Source: Spirochaetaceae bacterium UBA5556
GTDB taxonomy: Bacteria; Spirochaetota; Spirochaetia; Treponematales; Rectinemataceae
DNA length: 64,000 bases
Reading direction: 5' to 3'
Assembly (NCBI GenBank): GCA_002425765.1
Contig: DIMW01000001.1
Span: forward strand, 236,361 to 300,360
The notes beneath the pieces were generated by a model, which saw only the letters and a list, made by a program, of their open reading frames with translations, was not told the origin of the DNA and did not search any database. Shown in pieces: positions 51,904-62,672 of this stretch. Made by a program: the position numbers and the translations under genes. Within the stretch, counting starts at the first letter, position 1. Every line of letters begins with the position of its first letter.

Positions 51904-53622
51904 ATGCCGAAAATCGAAGTGAACGAAGAACTTTTCTTTGGTCTTGCCGGAAAGACATGGTCCGATAAAGAAGAATTTGAGGAAGACCTGACCGTCGCGA
52001 AGGCCGAGCTCGACGAGTGGGACACCTCACTTTCTGCCGACAGGGAGAGAACCATTAAAATCGAACTCAACGACACGAATCGCCCGGACCTCTGGTCGAC
52101 GGCGGGGCTCGCCCGTCAGCTGAGAATGTATCGGACGCGCAGCATCCCTTCGTATCCATTCTTTGCCTCGCGGAAGAAGGCCCTCAAAGCGCCGTACCGG
52201 GTTATGGTCGAAAAATCGGTCAAGGGAGTACGCCCATGGCTTGCAGGTTTTGTGGCGAAAGGCAAGCCAATCAGCGATGCCCTTCTGCGCGATATGATCC
52301 AGACTCAGGAGAAGCTCGCCTGGAACTTCGGGCGCAAGCGGAAGGGCGTCTCCATCGGCATCTACCGCATCGCGCTGATCGAGTGGCCCGTACATTATCG
52401 CGGCGTGGACCCCGACAAGGTCTCCTTTGTCCCCCTGCAGGAGACGCGGACGATGACCCTGAACCAGATACTCGAGCAGCACCCGAAGGGCATCGAGTAC
52501 GCCTCCATTCTCAAAGGCCGGCCGGTCCATCCTCTGCTGACCGATGCAAAGGGCAGAGTGCTGTCGTACCCGCCGATCATCAACAGCGCGGACCTTGGGG
52601 CGGTGCAGGTCGGCGACGCCGAAATCTTTATCGAAGTGACCGGCAGCGACTACCCTTCGGTGGCTCTCTCGAGCGCCATCATGGCCTGCGACCTCGCGGA
52701 TATGGGCTTTGAAATAGAGAATGTCCAGGTCGACTACGAGTATGACACGCCGTTCGGGTCTTCAGTAGTGTTTCCCTATTATTTCCAGGAAGAAGTTTCG
52801 GTCCCGCTCGATGATGCGAATCGCCTGCTTGGCAGTTCGCTGGAGATGGCCGGTGCACTTGAGGCCCTCACCCGCATGGGGCTCTGCGCGTATTCCACGG
52901 ACGGGGCGCTGATCCATGTGGCGCCACCTGAGTACCGCAATGATTTTCTGCACCCTTTCGACATCGTGGAAGACATCATGATCGGCGTGGGTATGGAAAA
53001 ATTTGCGCCCCTGCGCCCCACGGATTTCACGATCGGGCGGCTCACGCCGATCGAGAGGTTCTCGCGCAAAGCGAAGAGCATCGTGGTGGGGCTCGGCTAT
53101 CAGGAGATGATCTACAACTATCTCGGTTCGGGAAAGGATTATGCGGAAAAGATGCAGATTTCCGCGGAAGGCCTCGTGAAGATCGCCAACCCGATGACGG
53201 AGAACTACGAGTACGTGCGGAACTCTCCGCTCCCGGGGCTCATGCAGACCGAAAGCGTCTCAGCGAAAGCTTCGTACCCTCATCGGACATTTGAGGTCGG
53301 CAAGGTCGCCCTCAAGGATTCCGAAGCCAATTATGGCATCGTGACGCGCCAGTACATTGGATTTCTGACGAGTCACGCGCAGGCCGACTACAACGAGATC
53401 GCCTCCCATGTCGCGGCGTTCATGTATCTTCTAGGCAAAGAGTACACTGTACGCGAATCCTCTGACTCCCGTTTTGTGCCGGGCCGCCAGGTGGACGTGC
53501 TGGTAGATGGCGCGCGGGTGGGCATCTTTGGCGAATTGCACCCTTCGGTGCTCGAGGCTTTCGGCGTAATGATGCCCTGCGCCGCCGGGGAGCTCGATCT
53601 CGAGATGCTGCTGGAAGATTGA
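51904..53622 (+). CDS. pheT: Phenylalanyl-tRNA synthetase beta subunit, archaeal/eukaryal type
   Basis: The 572-residue product is much shorter than bacterial PheT (about 800) and has no N-terminal EMAP/OB-fold or C-terminal anticodon-like domain. It keeps the B1 region, the B3/B4 editing module (about 90-270) and the B5 domain with HPFDIVEDIMIGVGMEKF. The C-terminal synthetase-like core with YLGSGKDYAEKM, RNSPLPGLMQTES and IFGELHPSVLEAFGV follows. It pairs with the preceding alpha gene to make the heterotetramer. It ends 70 bases before comM. Confidence 0.95.
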   Translation: MPKIEVNEELFFGLAGKTWSDKEEFEEDLTVAKAELDEWDTSLSADRERTIKIELNDTNRPDLWSTAGLARQLRMYRTRSIPSYPFFASRKKALKAPYRVMVEKSVKGVRPWLAGFVAKGKPISDALLRDMIQTQEKLAWNFGRKRKGVSIGIYRIALIEWPVHYRGVDPDKVSFVPLQETRTMTLNQILEQHPKGIEYASILKGRPVHPLLTDAKGRVLSYPPIINSADLGAVQVGDAEIFIEVTGSDYPSVALSSAIMACDLADMGFEIENVQVDYEYDTPFGSSVVFPYYFQEEVSVPLDDANRLLGSSLEMAGALEALTRMGLCAYSTDGALIHVAPPEYRNDFLHPFDIVEDIMIGVGMEKFAPLRPTDFTIGRLTPIERFSRKAKSIVVGLGYQEMIYNYLGSGKDYAEKMQISAEGLVKIANPMTENYEYVRNSPLPGLMQTESVSAKASYPHRTFEVGKVALKDSEANYGIVTRQYIGFLTSHAQADYNEIASHVAAFMYLLGKEYTVRESSDSRFVPGRQVDVLVDGARVGIFGELHPSVLEAFGVMMPCAAGELDLEMLLED

Positions 53623-53692
53623 AGGTCAACTATTGAATCAAGGCCCCTTTTGCGGAGCGCCTCTGTAGTGGGACGCAAGGCCAGGAGGCGGC

Positions 53693-55231
53693 ATGGACAT
53701 CTACGCGCATGAACCTCTCGGGTTCGATGGAATTCTCGTGCATGTCGAGGCGGACATACGCACGGGTATACCCGCGGTGGAGATCGTGGGGCTCGCCTCC
53801 ACCTCAGTCCGGGAGGCCCGCGAGCGGGCAAGAATCGCCATACGCAACGCGGGGTTTGAGTTTCCCCAAGACCGTATCCTCGTAAACCTTTCGCCGGCCG
53901 ATCTTCCGAAAGAAGGATCGGCCTATGATCTCCCCATCGCCTTGAAAATACTTACAAAATCGGGCCAGGTTGAGGATGTGCCGTTGCGGATTCTCGCGAT
54001 GGGGGAGTTGACGCTTGAGGGGAATCTGCGCCCCGTACGGGGAGTTCTGCCCGCCGTTCGTGCGGCCGTGGCTCACAACATTCACACCTGTATTCTGCCA
54101 CAAGAGAATTTTGAAGAGGCAAACCTCGTTTCATCGGTGCGAGTCTGGCCCCTGCGCAATTTGTCCGAAGCAGGACGAGTCCTTATGGCCCTCGGGAAAA
54201 GAGTGGTTCCGGGAAGAAGAACGAGTGCCCCGATCACCGGCACACTCGATCAAATCCAGGATTTCAGCGATTTTCGCGGAGATGAAACGTTGATGCGCGC
54301 CCTCATGGTCGCGGCCGCGGGGGGACACAATATGTTCCTCGCGGGCCCTCCCGGGGCCGGTAAAACAATGGCCGCGCACCGCTTCCCCTCAATTCTTCCC
54401 GAGCTCGATATGGACGAAGCCCTAGACACCGCATCGCTCTATTCCCTGTGGGGAAAGACGCAGGCAGAGCTTATACAGAGACCGCCCTTCCGCGCGCCGC
54501 ATCATTCGGCGAGCCTCGAGGGCATGCTCGGAGGTTCGAAGCCGCTGAGGCCAGGAGAGGTGAGCCTGGCACACCATGGTGTGCTCTTTCTCGATGAGTG
54601 CCCCGAGTTTCGGAGGGATGTGCTCCAAGCCCTCCGCGAGCCGGTTGAGCATGGCTACGTCGACATCGTCAGAGCCGGAAGGATCATCCGCTTTCCATCG
54701 GATTTTCAGCTCATAATGGCCGCAAATCCATGCCCCTGCGGAAATTTGGGAATGGCGGGCAAGACCTGTCTCTGTTCACCCGAAGAGATCAGGAGGTACT
54801 GGAAAAAGCTAGGAGGGCCTCTCTTGGACAGAATCGACATGCGCATTGCCGTCAGTCCGCCTGCTCCCTCGAGGCTTATAGGCTCGCCGAGGACATCTCC
54901 CGGCGTCTTTCGCGAGAAGGTGCTCACCGCCCGGTCGCGCCAGAGGTCCCGACTGAAAAATGCGTGTACAGCGTTGGATAATCTTCGCACGAATGCCAGG
55001 ATACCGCCTGCTCGGATTTCGGATTTCTGTGCTGTAACAGGGGCCGCAGAAAGGTTATTCCTCTCAGGAATGGTCAGCTATGGACTTTCCGCAAGGGCGG
55101 GGCATAGCATCCTCAAGATCGCCCGCACTATCGCCGACCTTGACGACTGCGCGGAGATCGGAGAATCCGCAATCGAAGAGGCCATGGGATATCGCCAGTT
55201 CGGCGAAGGCGACGCGGTGTGGCCGATATAA
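53693..55231 (+). CDS. comM: YifB/ComM-family Mg-chelatase-like AAA+ ATPase
   Basis: The 512-residue protein is a ComM-like hexameric helicase implicated in branch migration during transformation. It has a Lon-protease-like N-terminal domain (about 20-165: VEADIRTGIPAVEIVGLAS, VNLSPADLPKEG), AAA+ core with Walker A LAGPPGAGKTMAA (about 214-226), FRAPHHSASLEGMLGG, Walker B LFLDECPEF, the CPCG...CLC cysteine cluster and a C-terminal Mg_chelatase_C domain (LSARAGHSILKIARTIADL). Length is typical. The GGAGG site is six bases before the ATG. DNA-uptake genes are not in the window. Confidence 0.95.
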   Translation: MDIYAHEPLGFDGILVHVEADIRTGIPAVEIVGLASTSVREARERARIAIRNAGFEFPQDRILVNLSPADLPKEGSAYDLPIALKILTKSGQVEDVPLRILAMGELTLEGNLRPVRGVLPAVRAAVAHNIHTCILPQENFEEANLVSSVRVWPLRNLSEAGRVLMALGKRVVPGRRTSAPITGTLDQIQDFSDFRGDETLMRALMVAAAGGHNMFLAGPPGAGKTMAAHRFPSILPELDMDEALDTASLYSLWGKTQAELIQRPPFRAPHHSASLEGMLGGSKPLRPGEVSLAHHGVLFLDECPEFRRDVLQALREPVEHGYVDIVRAGRIIRFPSDFQLIMAANPCPCGNLGMAGKTCLCSPEEIRRYWKKLGGPLLDRIDMRIAVSPPAPSRLIGSPRTSPGVFREKVLTARSRQRSRLKNACTALDNLRTNARIPPARISDFCAVTGAAERLFLSGMVSYGLSARAGHSILKIARTIADLDDCAEIGESAIEEAMGYRQFGEGDAVWPI

Positions 55232-55302
55232 TTGTCCGGCGACCTTTATTGAGGGAATGGATAGAATCTACTATGCTTGGAACCGCCAGAAGGGAGAACA
55301 GC

Positions 55303-55893
55303 ATGCGAATAATGGGTAACCGGAAAAGATGTAGTGTCGTTCTAATCGCCGCGGCGCTTTTTATGAATTCTTCTTTTATCTATGCTCAGAGTGCCAATGA
55401 GACAAAAGCCGTTCAAATTTCGTTTCAGTACGCGAAAGTCCCAGGATTCAGCAGCAATCAGTATGCCATATGGGTTGAGAGCGCAAGCGGAGAATATGTA
55501 AGGACAGTATATGTAACAAGATTCACCGCGACAAAAGGCTGGAAGACAAGACCAGAAGCAATTCCTACATGGGTAAAGAAATCGAATATAAGCAGAATGG
55601 GAAAGGGAAGGGTGGACACAATCAGCGGTGCGACACCGAAAACAGGTTTACAGAGATATTTTTGGGATTTTGCCGATGATGCCGGCAAGGTTGTGGCTGA
55701 TGGGAAATACGTGTTGGTGCTTGAAGGGACCTTCGACGGGAATGAAAAGGACCCGAGTGAAGTACGGTATAGAGCGATAATAGAAAAGGGCAAGACGATA
55801 ACTGTAGAAGACCGGGGGGCGGAGACAAAGGGCAACAGCAAACGCGGAAAGACAATGATCAGTAACGTAAAGTATGAAATAATTAAGAAATAG
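55303..55893 (+). CDS. Secreted protein of the DUF2271-like type
   Basis: The 196-residue product starts at an ATG with GGGAG seven bases upstream and has a signal peptide (VVLIAAALFMNSSFIYAQ; cut about residue 29). The mature part has NQYAIWVESASGEYVRTVYVTRF, WVKKSNISRMGKGRVDTISGATPKTG and a YFWDFADDAGKVVADGKYVL segment, the arrangement of DUF2271 periplasmic proteins that often sit near FMN-binding thiamine-synthesis or flavin-transfer proteins. Its reaction is unknown. The late part is lysine-rich and lower in GC than the neighbouring genes. No partner is adjacent. Confidence 0.7.
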   Translation: MRIMGNRKRCSVVLIAAALFMNSSFIYAQSANETKAVQISFQYAKVPGFSSNQYAIWVESASGEYVRTVYVTRFTATKGWKTRPEAIPTWVKKSNISRMGKGRVDTISGATPKTGLQRYFWDFADDAGKVVADGKYVLVLEGTFDGNEKDPSEVRYRAIIEKGKTITVEDRGAETKGNSKRGKTMISNVKYEIIKK

Positions 55894-56001
55894 CAGCATC
55901 TGGACATTTTGTCCGCGTCGCGCCGCCCGCCGCCGCATTATCCATCATGAATTGACAGCTCAATGTGGTCTCTCTGAGAGTAATACGTAAAGGAAACCCC
56001 G

Positions 56002-56124
56002 ATGCGATATGCAGTCTGCAATGAGCTTTTTGGACAAATTCCTTTCACCGAAGCCTGCCGGATGGCGAAGGAAGAATGGTTTGAGGGCATGGGGATCGCG
56101 TCTTTCACCATTTTTGGCGACTTC
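56002..56124 (+). pseudogene. N-terminal fragment of a sugar phosphate isomerase/epimerase (TIM-barrel family)
   Basis: The first 41 codons (MRYAVCNELFG onward to TIFGDF) match the start of AP-endonuclease-type sugar isomerases: an initial strand, then FTEACRMAKEEWFEG and a second strand. After 56124 the frame runs into the antisense end of the next pseudogene and stops at 56193. At least 200 residues are missing, so the gene was truncated by a deletion. An AAAGGA site is still visible before the ATG. Confidence 0.65.
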
Positions 56125-56870
56125 ATCGATGCCGTAATCGGCAGAGTGATTTCGGAAGCCAGCCATTGTAGGTTTTCAAAGATAGAGAGGTGATGCACCC
56201 CCAATATTGGATAGGGCTGTTATCCTTGTTTGCTTTATAGATTCCTTCGATGATGCGGGCGACCTGCAGGCCATCGTAACCCGTCACGGCGGGTTTCCCT
56301 CCCTCCAGGATCGCTCTGGCGAAATCCTCTTCCTGTAGGGCAAAAAAATACCAGGTCGCGTCGATGCCCGCAAAGAACGCGGTGTCCTCTTCCTGCCACT
56401 TCGCGCGCAGCTTCTCCTGCCCCGGAATCGTCCAAATGTCGTTGTAGGGTGGTTCGATCGCCCCGGTTTGGCCCGCGACGAACATAGCTCCGCCGTCGGT
56501 CTGCACGCCGGCGGAGGCGCCCGATGTGCCGTGGATGTGCACCTTCGCGTAGATACCGGGCTTCTGCGAGTTCGATATGAAAATGGAGACCAGTCCGCCT
56601 GACTTGAAGCGGACCGTCGCGCCAGCCTAGAATCGTCAGGCGGTCGAGGGCTGGAGACCCCAACAGGCCATCGGCGATCGCGCTCCTGCGATTCTCCGAT
56701 CATTGCCTCTGTCTCCGAAACCGAGAGCGCGAGGGGCTTTTCGACAAGGACGTGGCAGCCCGCACCGAGGGACTCCATCGCGTCTGAATAGTGTCGCGGG
56801 TGAGGGGTTGTGATCACCACGGCGTCAACCCCATCTTCTTTGACCATCTCTTCGACGCTGTTTCGGGACT
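56123..56870 (-). pseudogene. Decayed Gfo/Idh/MocA-family oxidoreductase
   Basis: Minus-strand pieces of an NAD(P)-dependent sugar oxidoreductase can be read in order but in different frames. SVEEMVKEDGVDAVVITTPHPRHY and HVLVEKPLALSVSE lie at about 56700-56860. DGLLGSPALDRLTIL follows at about 56630-56680. GATVRFKSGGLVSIFISNSQ to AVTGYDGLQVARIIEGIYK covers about 56210-56620, just after an in-frame TAG. The N-terminal GxGxxG segment and a middle block are missing. The original stop is lost at the junction with the isomerase fragment, where the frame now ends at 56123. Confidence 0.75.
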
Positions 56871-56890
56871 CCGCTTGGGAGCGGTACCCA

Positions 56891-57976
56891 TCAGCGCTGG
56901 ATGCGCGCCGAGCCGCCCTGGGCGAGCGTCTTGACCTGCTCGAGACTCGCCATCGTCGTATCTCCCGGGTAGGTGGTGAGGAGCGCGCCATGGGCCCAAC
57001 CCATGCGGAGGGCTTCTTCGGGAGCGAGCCCCTCTAGGAGGCCGTATACGAGCCCCGCCGCAAAGCCGTCGCCGCCGCCCACGCGGTCGTAGACATCGAG
57101 TTCCATGGTCGGCGCGAGCCAGTGCTCTCCTTCGATCCACAACACCGCGCCCCATAGATGGTGGTTCGTGGACTTCACGTCGCGCAGGGTGGTCGCGACT
57201 ACCTTGATGTTCGGCCACTGCGCGTGTACCTGTTCGATGGTCTTGAGGAACGAGGCGGGATCGAGCTTTGAGACGCCGTGGATGTCGGGGCCTGGCAGCC
57301 CGAGACCCATCTGAAGGTCCTCTTCGTTCCCCAGAATGACATCGGCGTGCCTGACGATCTCGCCGAGCACCTCGGACGGCTTTTTGCCGGTGTTGGCCGC
57401 GGCCCAGAGCTTCGCGCGGTAGTTGAGGTCGAAAGAGACGACCGCGCCGTGGGCGCGGGCCGTCTTCATGGCCTCGATGATGAGCTCGGGAGTCGTGGCG
57501 GACAAGGCCGAAAAAATGCCGCCTGAGTGAAACCATCTGACTCCTTCACCGAATATTTTTTCAAAGTCGAAATCTCCGTGCTTCAGAAGAGCCGCGGCCT
57601 CGTTCGCGCGGTTGTAGAACACGACGGGGGGACGTACTCCCTGGCCTCGATCCGACCAGACAAGGGCGATGTTCGGCCCGCGCACGCCGTCATATTTGAA
57701 GTGCTTGTAGATACCCTGAACCTTCATTTCGCGCACTGCGGCCTCGACCCTCTCGCCGAGAGGATAGTCCACCATGGCGCTCGCGATCGCTGTCTTCTTA
57801 CCGAAGCAGCGTGCCAGATTGGCGGCGACATTGTACTCTCCGCCCGAGACGTGCACCTCATAGTTATTGGCAAAGGCGAAGGGCACGATTCCTGGGTCCA
57901 TGCGCAGGACGAGTCCGCCGAGCGACAAAAAGTCCAGGTTCGCCTTGTCCGCAGGAATGATTTTTAGAGCGCCCAT
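56891..57976 (-). CDS. kdgK: PfkB-family sugar kinase, 2-keto-3-deoxygluconate kinase-like
   Basis: The 361-residue kinase has the N-terminal substrate loop VSGGEYNVAANLARCFG, VSFDLNYRAKLW, VILGNEEDLQMGLGL and the C-terminal catalytic PfkB motif DRVGGGDGFAAGLVYGLL. The wording is close to KDG kinases acting in hexuronate and gluconate breakdown, although other keto-sugars are possible. The ATG at 57976 has a GGGAGG site; an in-frame TTG at 57994 is unlikely. It is downstream of gnd on the same strand (77-base gap) and abuts the decayed oxidoreductase. No KDPG aldolase is in the window. Confidence 0.8.
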   Translation of the reverse strand: MGALKIIPADKANLDFLSLGGLVLRMDPGIVPFAFANNYEVHVSGGEYNVAANLARCFGKKTAIASAMVDYPLGERVEAAVREMKVQGIYKHFKYDGVRGPNIALVWSDRGQGVRPPVVFYNRANEAAALLKHGDFDFEKIFGEGVRWFHSGGIFSALSATTPELIIEAMKTARAHGAVVSFDLNYRAKLWAAANTGKKPSEVLGEIVRHADVILGNEEDLQMGLGLPGPDIHGVSKLDPASFLKTIEQVHAQWPNIKVVATTLRDVKSTNHHLWGAVLWIEGEHWLAPTMELDVYDRVGGGDGFAAGLVYGLLEGLAPEEALRMGWAHGALLTTYPGDTTMASLEQVKTLAQGGSARIQR

Positions 57977-58053
57977 GTATCCGACCTCCCTCAAACAAAA
58001 TTATTCAAGATTCGTGTAAGCCCGCGCTATGCCCCGCCCAGAGACGCCCGCCG

Positions 58054-59505
<1,452 letters not shown>

Positions 59506-59530
59506 AGCGTACTCCCGTTTTTCTCTATAA

Positions 59531-60382
59531 CTACATGCGGCGTTTCGCGATGGCCGCCCGCATTTTCTCAATACTTTCGATACCCCGTTCTCCGAGCTGC
59601 TCCATGATGGTGATGTAGAGCGAATCTATCAGCGCGAGCTGCGCGATTCTGGCGGAAAAGGCCTCCGAGACAACCGGAGACCCGGAAGATGCCGAGACGA
59701 AGCTCATGTCCCCTATCCTGGCGAGCGCGGAGCGCGGATATGTCGTGATGACGCAGAGAAAAGCTCCGGCATTTTTCGCTATTTCGGCGATTCTGAGGGT
59801 ATCCTTGTTGACGCCCGTGTGCGATATGACAATCGCGGTATCTCCCTTTTTCATCTGGGAGGCGATCATCAGCTGCATGTGGTAATCCTCCGTGCCGATA
59901 CATCGAATTCCCGTTCGTATGAGCTTGTGCATCGCGTCCTTGGCGACAATCGCGGAGCCGCCAAGGCCAAAGAGATAGATGCAGTTTGACTGTATGATAC
60001 GTCCGGCAAGCTCGGCCAGCGCGCCTCTATCGATCATGGACGCGGTGATCTCAAGGGCCTTTTGGGCGGAGTTGAAGGCGACGAAGACGGGATCTTCCCC
60101 CCTGTCCACAAATGTCTCATAGATCTTGGCTTCCGGGGCGAGGGCTTCCGAGGCAAGGGCGATCCTGAACTGCTGATATCCTTTAAAACCGAGCTTCTTG
60201 ACAAATCGCACGAGGGTGGACACGGAGACGCCCGCGGATTCCGACAGCTCTTCGATGCTCGGATGTACGGCGCTCGCGGGATCCTTGAGAATGTGCTCCG
60301 CGATGCGTCTTTCCCGCTCGCTCAGTGTATCCATGAGCGAATGGATGAGATAGAGACAACTGGAGGAAGAGAGTTTTTCCAT
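59531..60382 (-). CDS. RpiR/MurR-family transcriptional regulator
   Basis: The 283-residue regulator has the N-terminal HTH_6 domain (1-77: LSERERRIAEHIL, EELSESAGVSVSTLVRFVKKLGF) and a SIS sugar-phosphate sensor domain (about 115-245: NCIYLFGLGGSAIVAKDAMHKL, GDTAIVISHTGVNKDTL). Members sense phosphosugars such as 6-phosphogluconate or MurNAc-6-P. It is divergent from a decayed sugar ABC operon and just upstream of gnd and kdgK-like genes, so a gluconate or hexuronate signal is likely (inference). Confidence 0.94.
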   Translation of the reverse strand: MEKLSSSSCLYLIHSLMDTLSERERRIAEHILKDPASAVHPSIEELSESAGVSVSTLVRFVKKLGFKGYQQFRIALASEALAPEAKIYETFVDRGEDPVFVAFNSAQKALEITASMIDRGALAELAGRIIQSNCIYLFGLGGSAIVAKDAMHKLIRTGIRCIGTEDYHMQLMIASQMKKGDTAIVISHTGVNKDTLRIAEIAKNAGAFLCVITTYPRSALARIGDMSFVSASSGSPVVSEAFSARIAQLALIDSLYITIMEQLGERGIESIEKMRAAIAKRRM

Positions 60383-60411
60383 TTTTATACTCCAACGGCG
60401 ACGATTCCGAT

Positions 60412-60439
60412 TTTATAATAAATTATTGAATTTGTACAA
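60412..60439 (-). promoter_or_regulatory. Promoter of the RpiR-type regulator
   Basis: TTGTAC (60434-60439) and TATAAA (60412-60417) on the minus strand are 16 bases apart, about 30 bases before the regulator ATG. Confidence 0.5.
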
Positions 60440-60448
60440 GTCCTGATA

Positions 60449-60483
60449 GAAATTTTCATTCATCTGAAAGAAAATTATTTTCA
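60449..60483. promoter_or_regulatory. RpiR operator candidate in the divergent promoter region
   Basis: Two related palindromes occur: GAAATTTTC (60449-60457, imperfect) and GAAAATTATTTTC (60470-60482, perfect around its central T). The latter is embedded in TGAAAGAAAATTATTTTCA with TGAAA/TTTCA ends. RpiR-family sites are often TGAAA-spacer-TTTCA palindromes. The site lies between the regulator and the former ABC operon. Confidence 0.45.
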
Positions 60484-60608
60484 TCTGTCGGCGAAACGAG
60501 CCCTCATGGTTCCATAGTAGGACAATACAGGGGGCGCCTTGAAGCGGATTTCTGAATTCATGGCGTTCTGTATGAAAATCATCGTCAATGCTATTCAGGG
60601 AGGCTAAG

Positions 60609-60939
60609 ATGAAAAGCAAATTCATGCTTGTCATCCTGGTAGTGCTCGCGCTGTTCTCGGTGAGCGCGCAGCAGAAGGAAATTCGGGTCTTACTCGCCAA
60701 CCAACCCCTATGGTAACCCGCTCAAGGCAACGATCCCCGAATATGAAAAAGCGACAGGCGTCAAAGTCAATGTCGAGAGTCTTCAGGAGAGTCAGCTCAG
60801 CATGAAACTCATCACTGAGTTCGCGACGCGCTCTTCCACGGTCGATGTGTTCATGACAAGACCGCTTCAGGAAGCGAAGATGTTCTATAAAAACGGATGG
60901 AACGAGCCGTTGACCAACTACGATTTCTCCGAGTATCCA
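60609..60939 (+). pseudogene. Remnant of a sugar ABC transporter substrate-binding protein (family 1)
   Basis: An ATG with GGAGG opens a signal peptide (LVILVVLALFSVSAQQ) and mature start, but a short CCAA-type expansion around 60700-60710 shifts the frame, and TAA at 60714 stops it after 35 codons. In the next frame homology resumes with NPLKATIPEYEKATGVKVNVES and KLITEFATRSSTVDVFMTRPL, the N-terminal part of an extracellular sugar-binding protein. It then runs straight into permease sequence at about 60940, so most of the gene is deleted. Confidence 0.8.
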
Positions 60940-61283
60940 AAGAACGCGCTGGATGCGGTCACCTTCTCGCTCGTCATGGGCCTGCCTGCCGCGTATTCGA
61001 TCGAGCGACGCGGCAACGGGCCTTCATGTCGGTGGTTTTGCCCATCGCCGCCCCGGGAATTGTAACGTCGGTTACACTGTCGTTCATTTTTTCGTGGAAC
61101 AACTTCATGTTTTCTCAAGTCTTGAGCATGGAGAAAACGAAGACACTTCCTGTCGCGATATACAACTTCGTGTCCTGCGCCGAGGTGGATTGGGGCGCAG
61201 TGATGGCTGCCGCCATCGTCCTCACCATGATATTCCAGAAGTACGTGGTCAAAGGGCTCACCATGGGGGCGGTGAAGGGCTAA
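60940..61283 (+). pseudogene. Remnant of a MalG-like sugar ABC permease
   Basis: KNALDAVTFSLVMGLPAAYSIER (60940-61008) is a middle permease span with the PAAY motif; it is in frame with the binding-protein remnant. About 90 residues are missing and the frame then shifts. From about 61023 the C-terminal end is readable: VVLPIAAPGIVTSVTLSFIFSWNNF, the EAA-loop region, then LTMGAVKG and stop. The first permease and most of this one are gone. Confidence 0.8.
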
Positions 61284-61304
61284 CTCTTTTTCCCGTGGCC
61301 CGGA

Positions 61305-62672
61305 TCAGAGCGCCGGCCCCGCATTGGGAAGTGACGCCAGGGACTGCTTTAGCTCATCTTCCTGGAGCGAAAGATTCTTGATTTCGCCGGCGAAGTATTC
61401 GGCATATCCCTGCAGGTCGAGAAGCCCATGTCCCGAAAGCCCGAAGAGTATCACCTTCTCTCTCTTTTCTTCCTTCGCGCGGATTGCTTCACGGATAACT
61501 TGGGCGACCGCGTGGCTTGTCTCAGGGGCGACGATGATACCTTCCGTGCGCGCGAACTGCACGGCCGCCGAGAAGCACTCCACCTGAGATATCGCTTCGG
61601 GTCGCAGAAGTCCCCGCCGTGTGGCCTCAGACACAAGAGGAGCCATCCCGTGGTATCGCAGTCCCCCCGCGTGGCTTGGGGAAGGCATGAACGTATGGCC
61701 CAGCGTATACATGGCCAAGAGTGGCGTCATTCCCGCCGTGTCGCCGAAGTCGTACGCGAAAAGCCCTCTCGTGATGCTCGGGCAGGATGCCGGCTCTACG
61801 GGCACGATATCGATATTCGCGCCTTCGATTTTTTCTTTGATGAAAGGGAAAGAGAGCCCGGCGAAGTTCGATCCCCCGCCGACACAGGCGATGATCGTAT
61901 CGGGGGTCTTTTCTCCGAACTGCATGAGCTGGCGCTTCGCCTCAAGCCCTATGATCGTCTGGTGAAGCATGACGTGGTTGAGGACACTCCCCAGGGCGTA
62001 GTGGGTTTGCCCGCTCGCGTCCGCGAGCGCGGCCTCGACCGCCTCACTTATCGCGATGCCGAGAGAACCTGGGGAATCAGGATGTTCGGAGAGAATCGCC
62101 CGGCCCGCGCGGGTCAGAGGACTCGGGCTTGGCGTGCAGGATGCCCCCCAGGTTTGCATCATCACTTTTCGGTAGGGCTTTTTCTCATAGCTCGACCTGA
62201 CCATAAAGACCTGGCACTCGAGGCCGAATTGTGCGGAGGCGAAGGAAAGCGCCGAACCCCACTGCCCGGCGCCGGTCTCCGTGGTGAGTCTCTTTGTCCC
62301 GACTAGTTTGTTGTAATACGCCTGCGGCACGGCGGTGTTGGGTTTGTGGCTGCCCGCTGGCGAAACGCTTTCATTTTTGTAGTATATGCGGGCGGGTGTG
62401 TTGAGCGCTCGTTCGAGCTTGCGCGCCCGTACGAGCGGTGTCGGACGCCAGCGCGCGAGAATCTCAAGCACTTCTTCGGGAATATCGATCCATCGCTGCT
62501 GAGATATCTCCTGCTCGATGAGCGGTTCGGGGAATAGCGCAGATAGCTGTTCTGGTTTCAGAATGTTGCCATCTGGCGTTCGGGGCGGCAAGAGGCCGCC
62601 GGGCAGGTCGGCCGCGAGATTATACCATTGCCGCGGAAGCTGGGTGTCCTTCAATCCTACTTTTGCTCGCAT
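61305..62672 (-). CDS. trpB: TrpB2-type tryptophan synthase beta-like PLP enzyme
   Basis: The 455-residue enzyme belongs to the longer TrpB2 branch, which can act without TrpA on free indole or on serine analogues. It has RPTPLVRARKLE, the PLP lysine in SPAGSHKPNTA, TETGAGQWG, LGSVLNHV, the phosphate-binding VGGGSNFAG, and SPSHAGGLRYHG. N-terminal extension WYNLAADLPG is typical of TrpB2. No other trp gene is in the window; it may salvage indole. The ATG is preceded by AGGAGG. The 291 bases between it and the CDF gene hold the CDF promoter and leader. Confidence 0.93.
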   Translation of the reverse strand: MRAKVGLKDTQLPRQWYNLAADLPGGLLPPRTPDGNILKPEQLSALFPEPLIEQEISQQRWIDIPEEVLEILARWRPTPLVRARKLERALNTPARIYYKNESVSPAGSHKPNTAVPQAYYNKLVGTKRLTTETGAGQWGSALSFASAQFGLECQVFMVRSSYEKKPYRKVMMQTWGASCTPSPSPLTRAGRAILSEHPDSPGSLGIAISEAVEAALADASGQTHYALGSVLNHVMLHQTIIGLEAKRQLMQFGEKTPDTIIACVGGGSNFAGLSFPFIKEKIEGANIDIVPVEPASCPSITRGLFAYDFGDTAGMTPLLAMYTLGHTFMPSPSHAGGLRYHGMAPLVSEATRRGLLRPEAISQVECFSAAVQFARTEGIIVAPETSHAVAQVIREAIRAKEEKREKVILFGLSGHGLLDLQGYAEYFAGEIKNLSLQEDELKQSLASLPNAGPAL

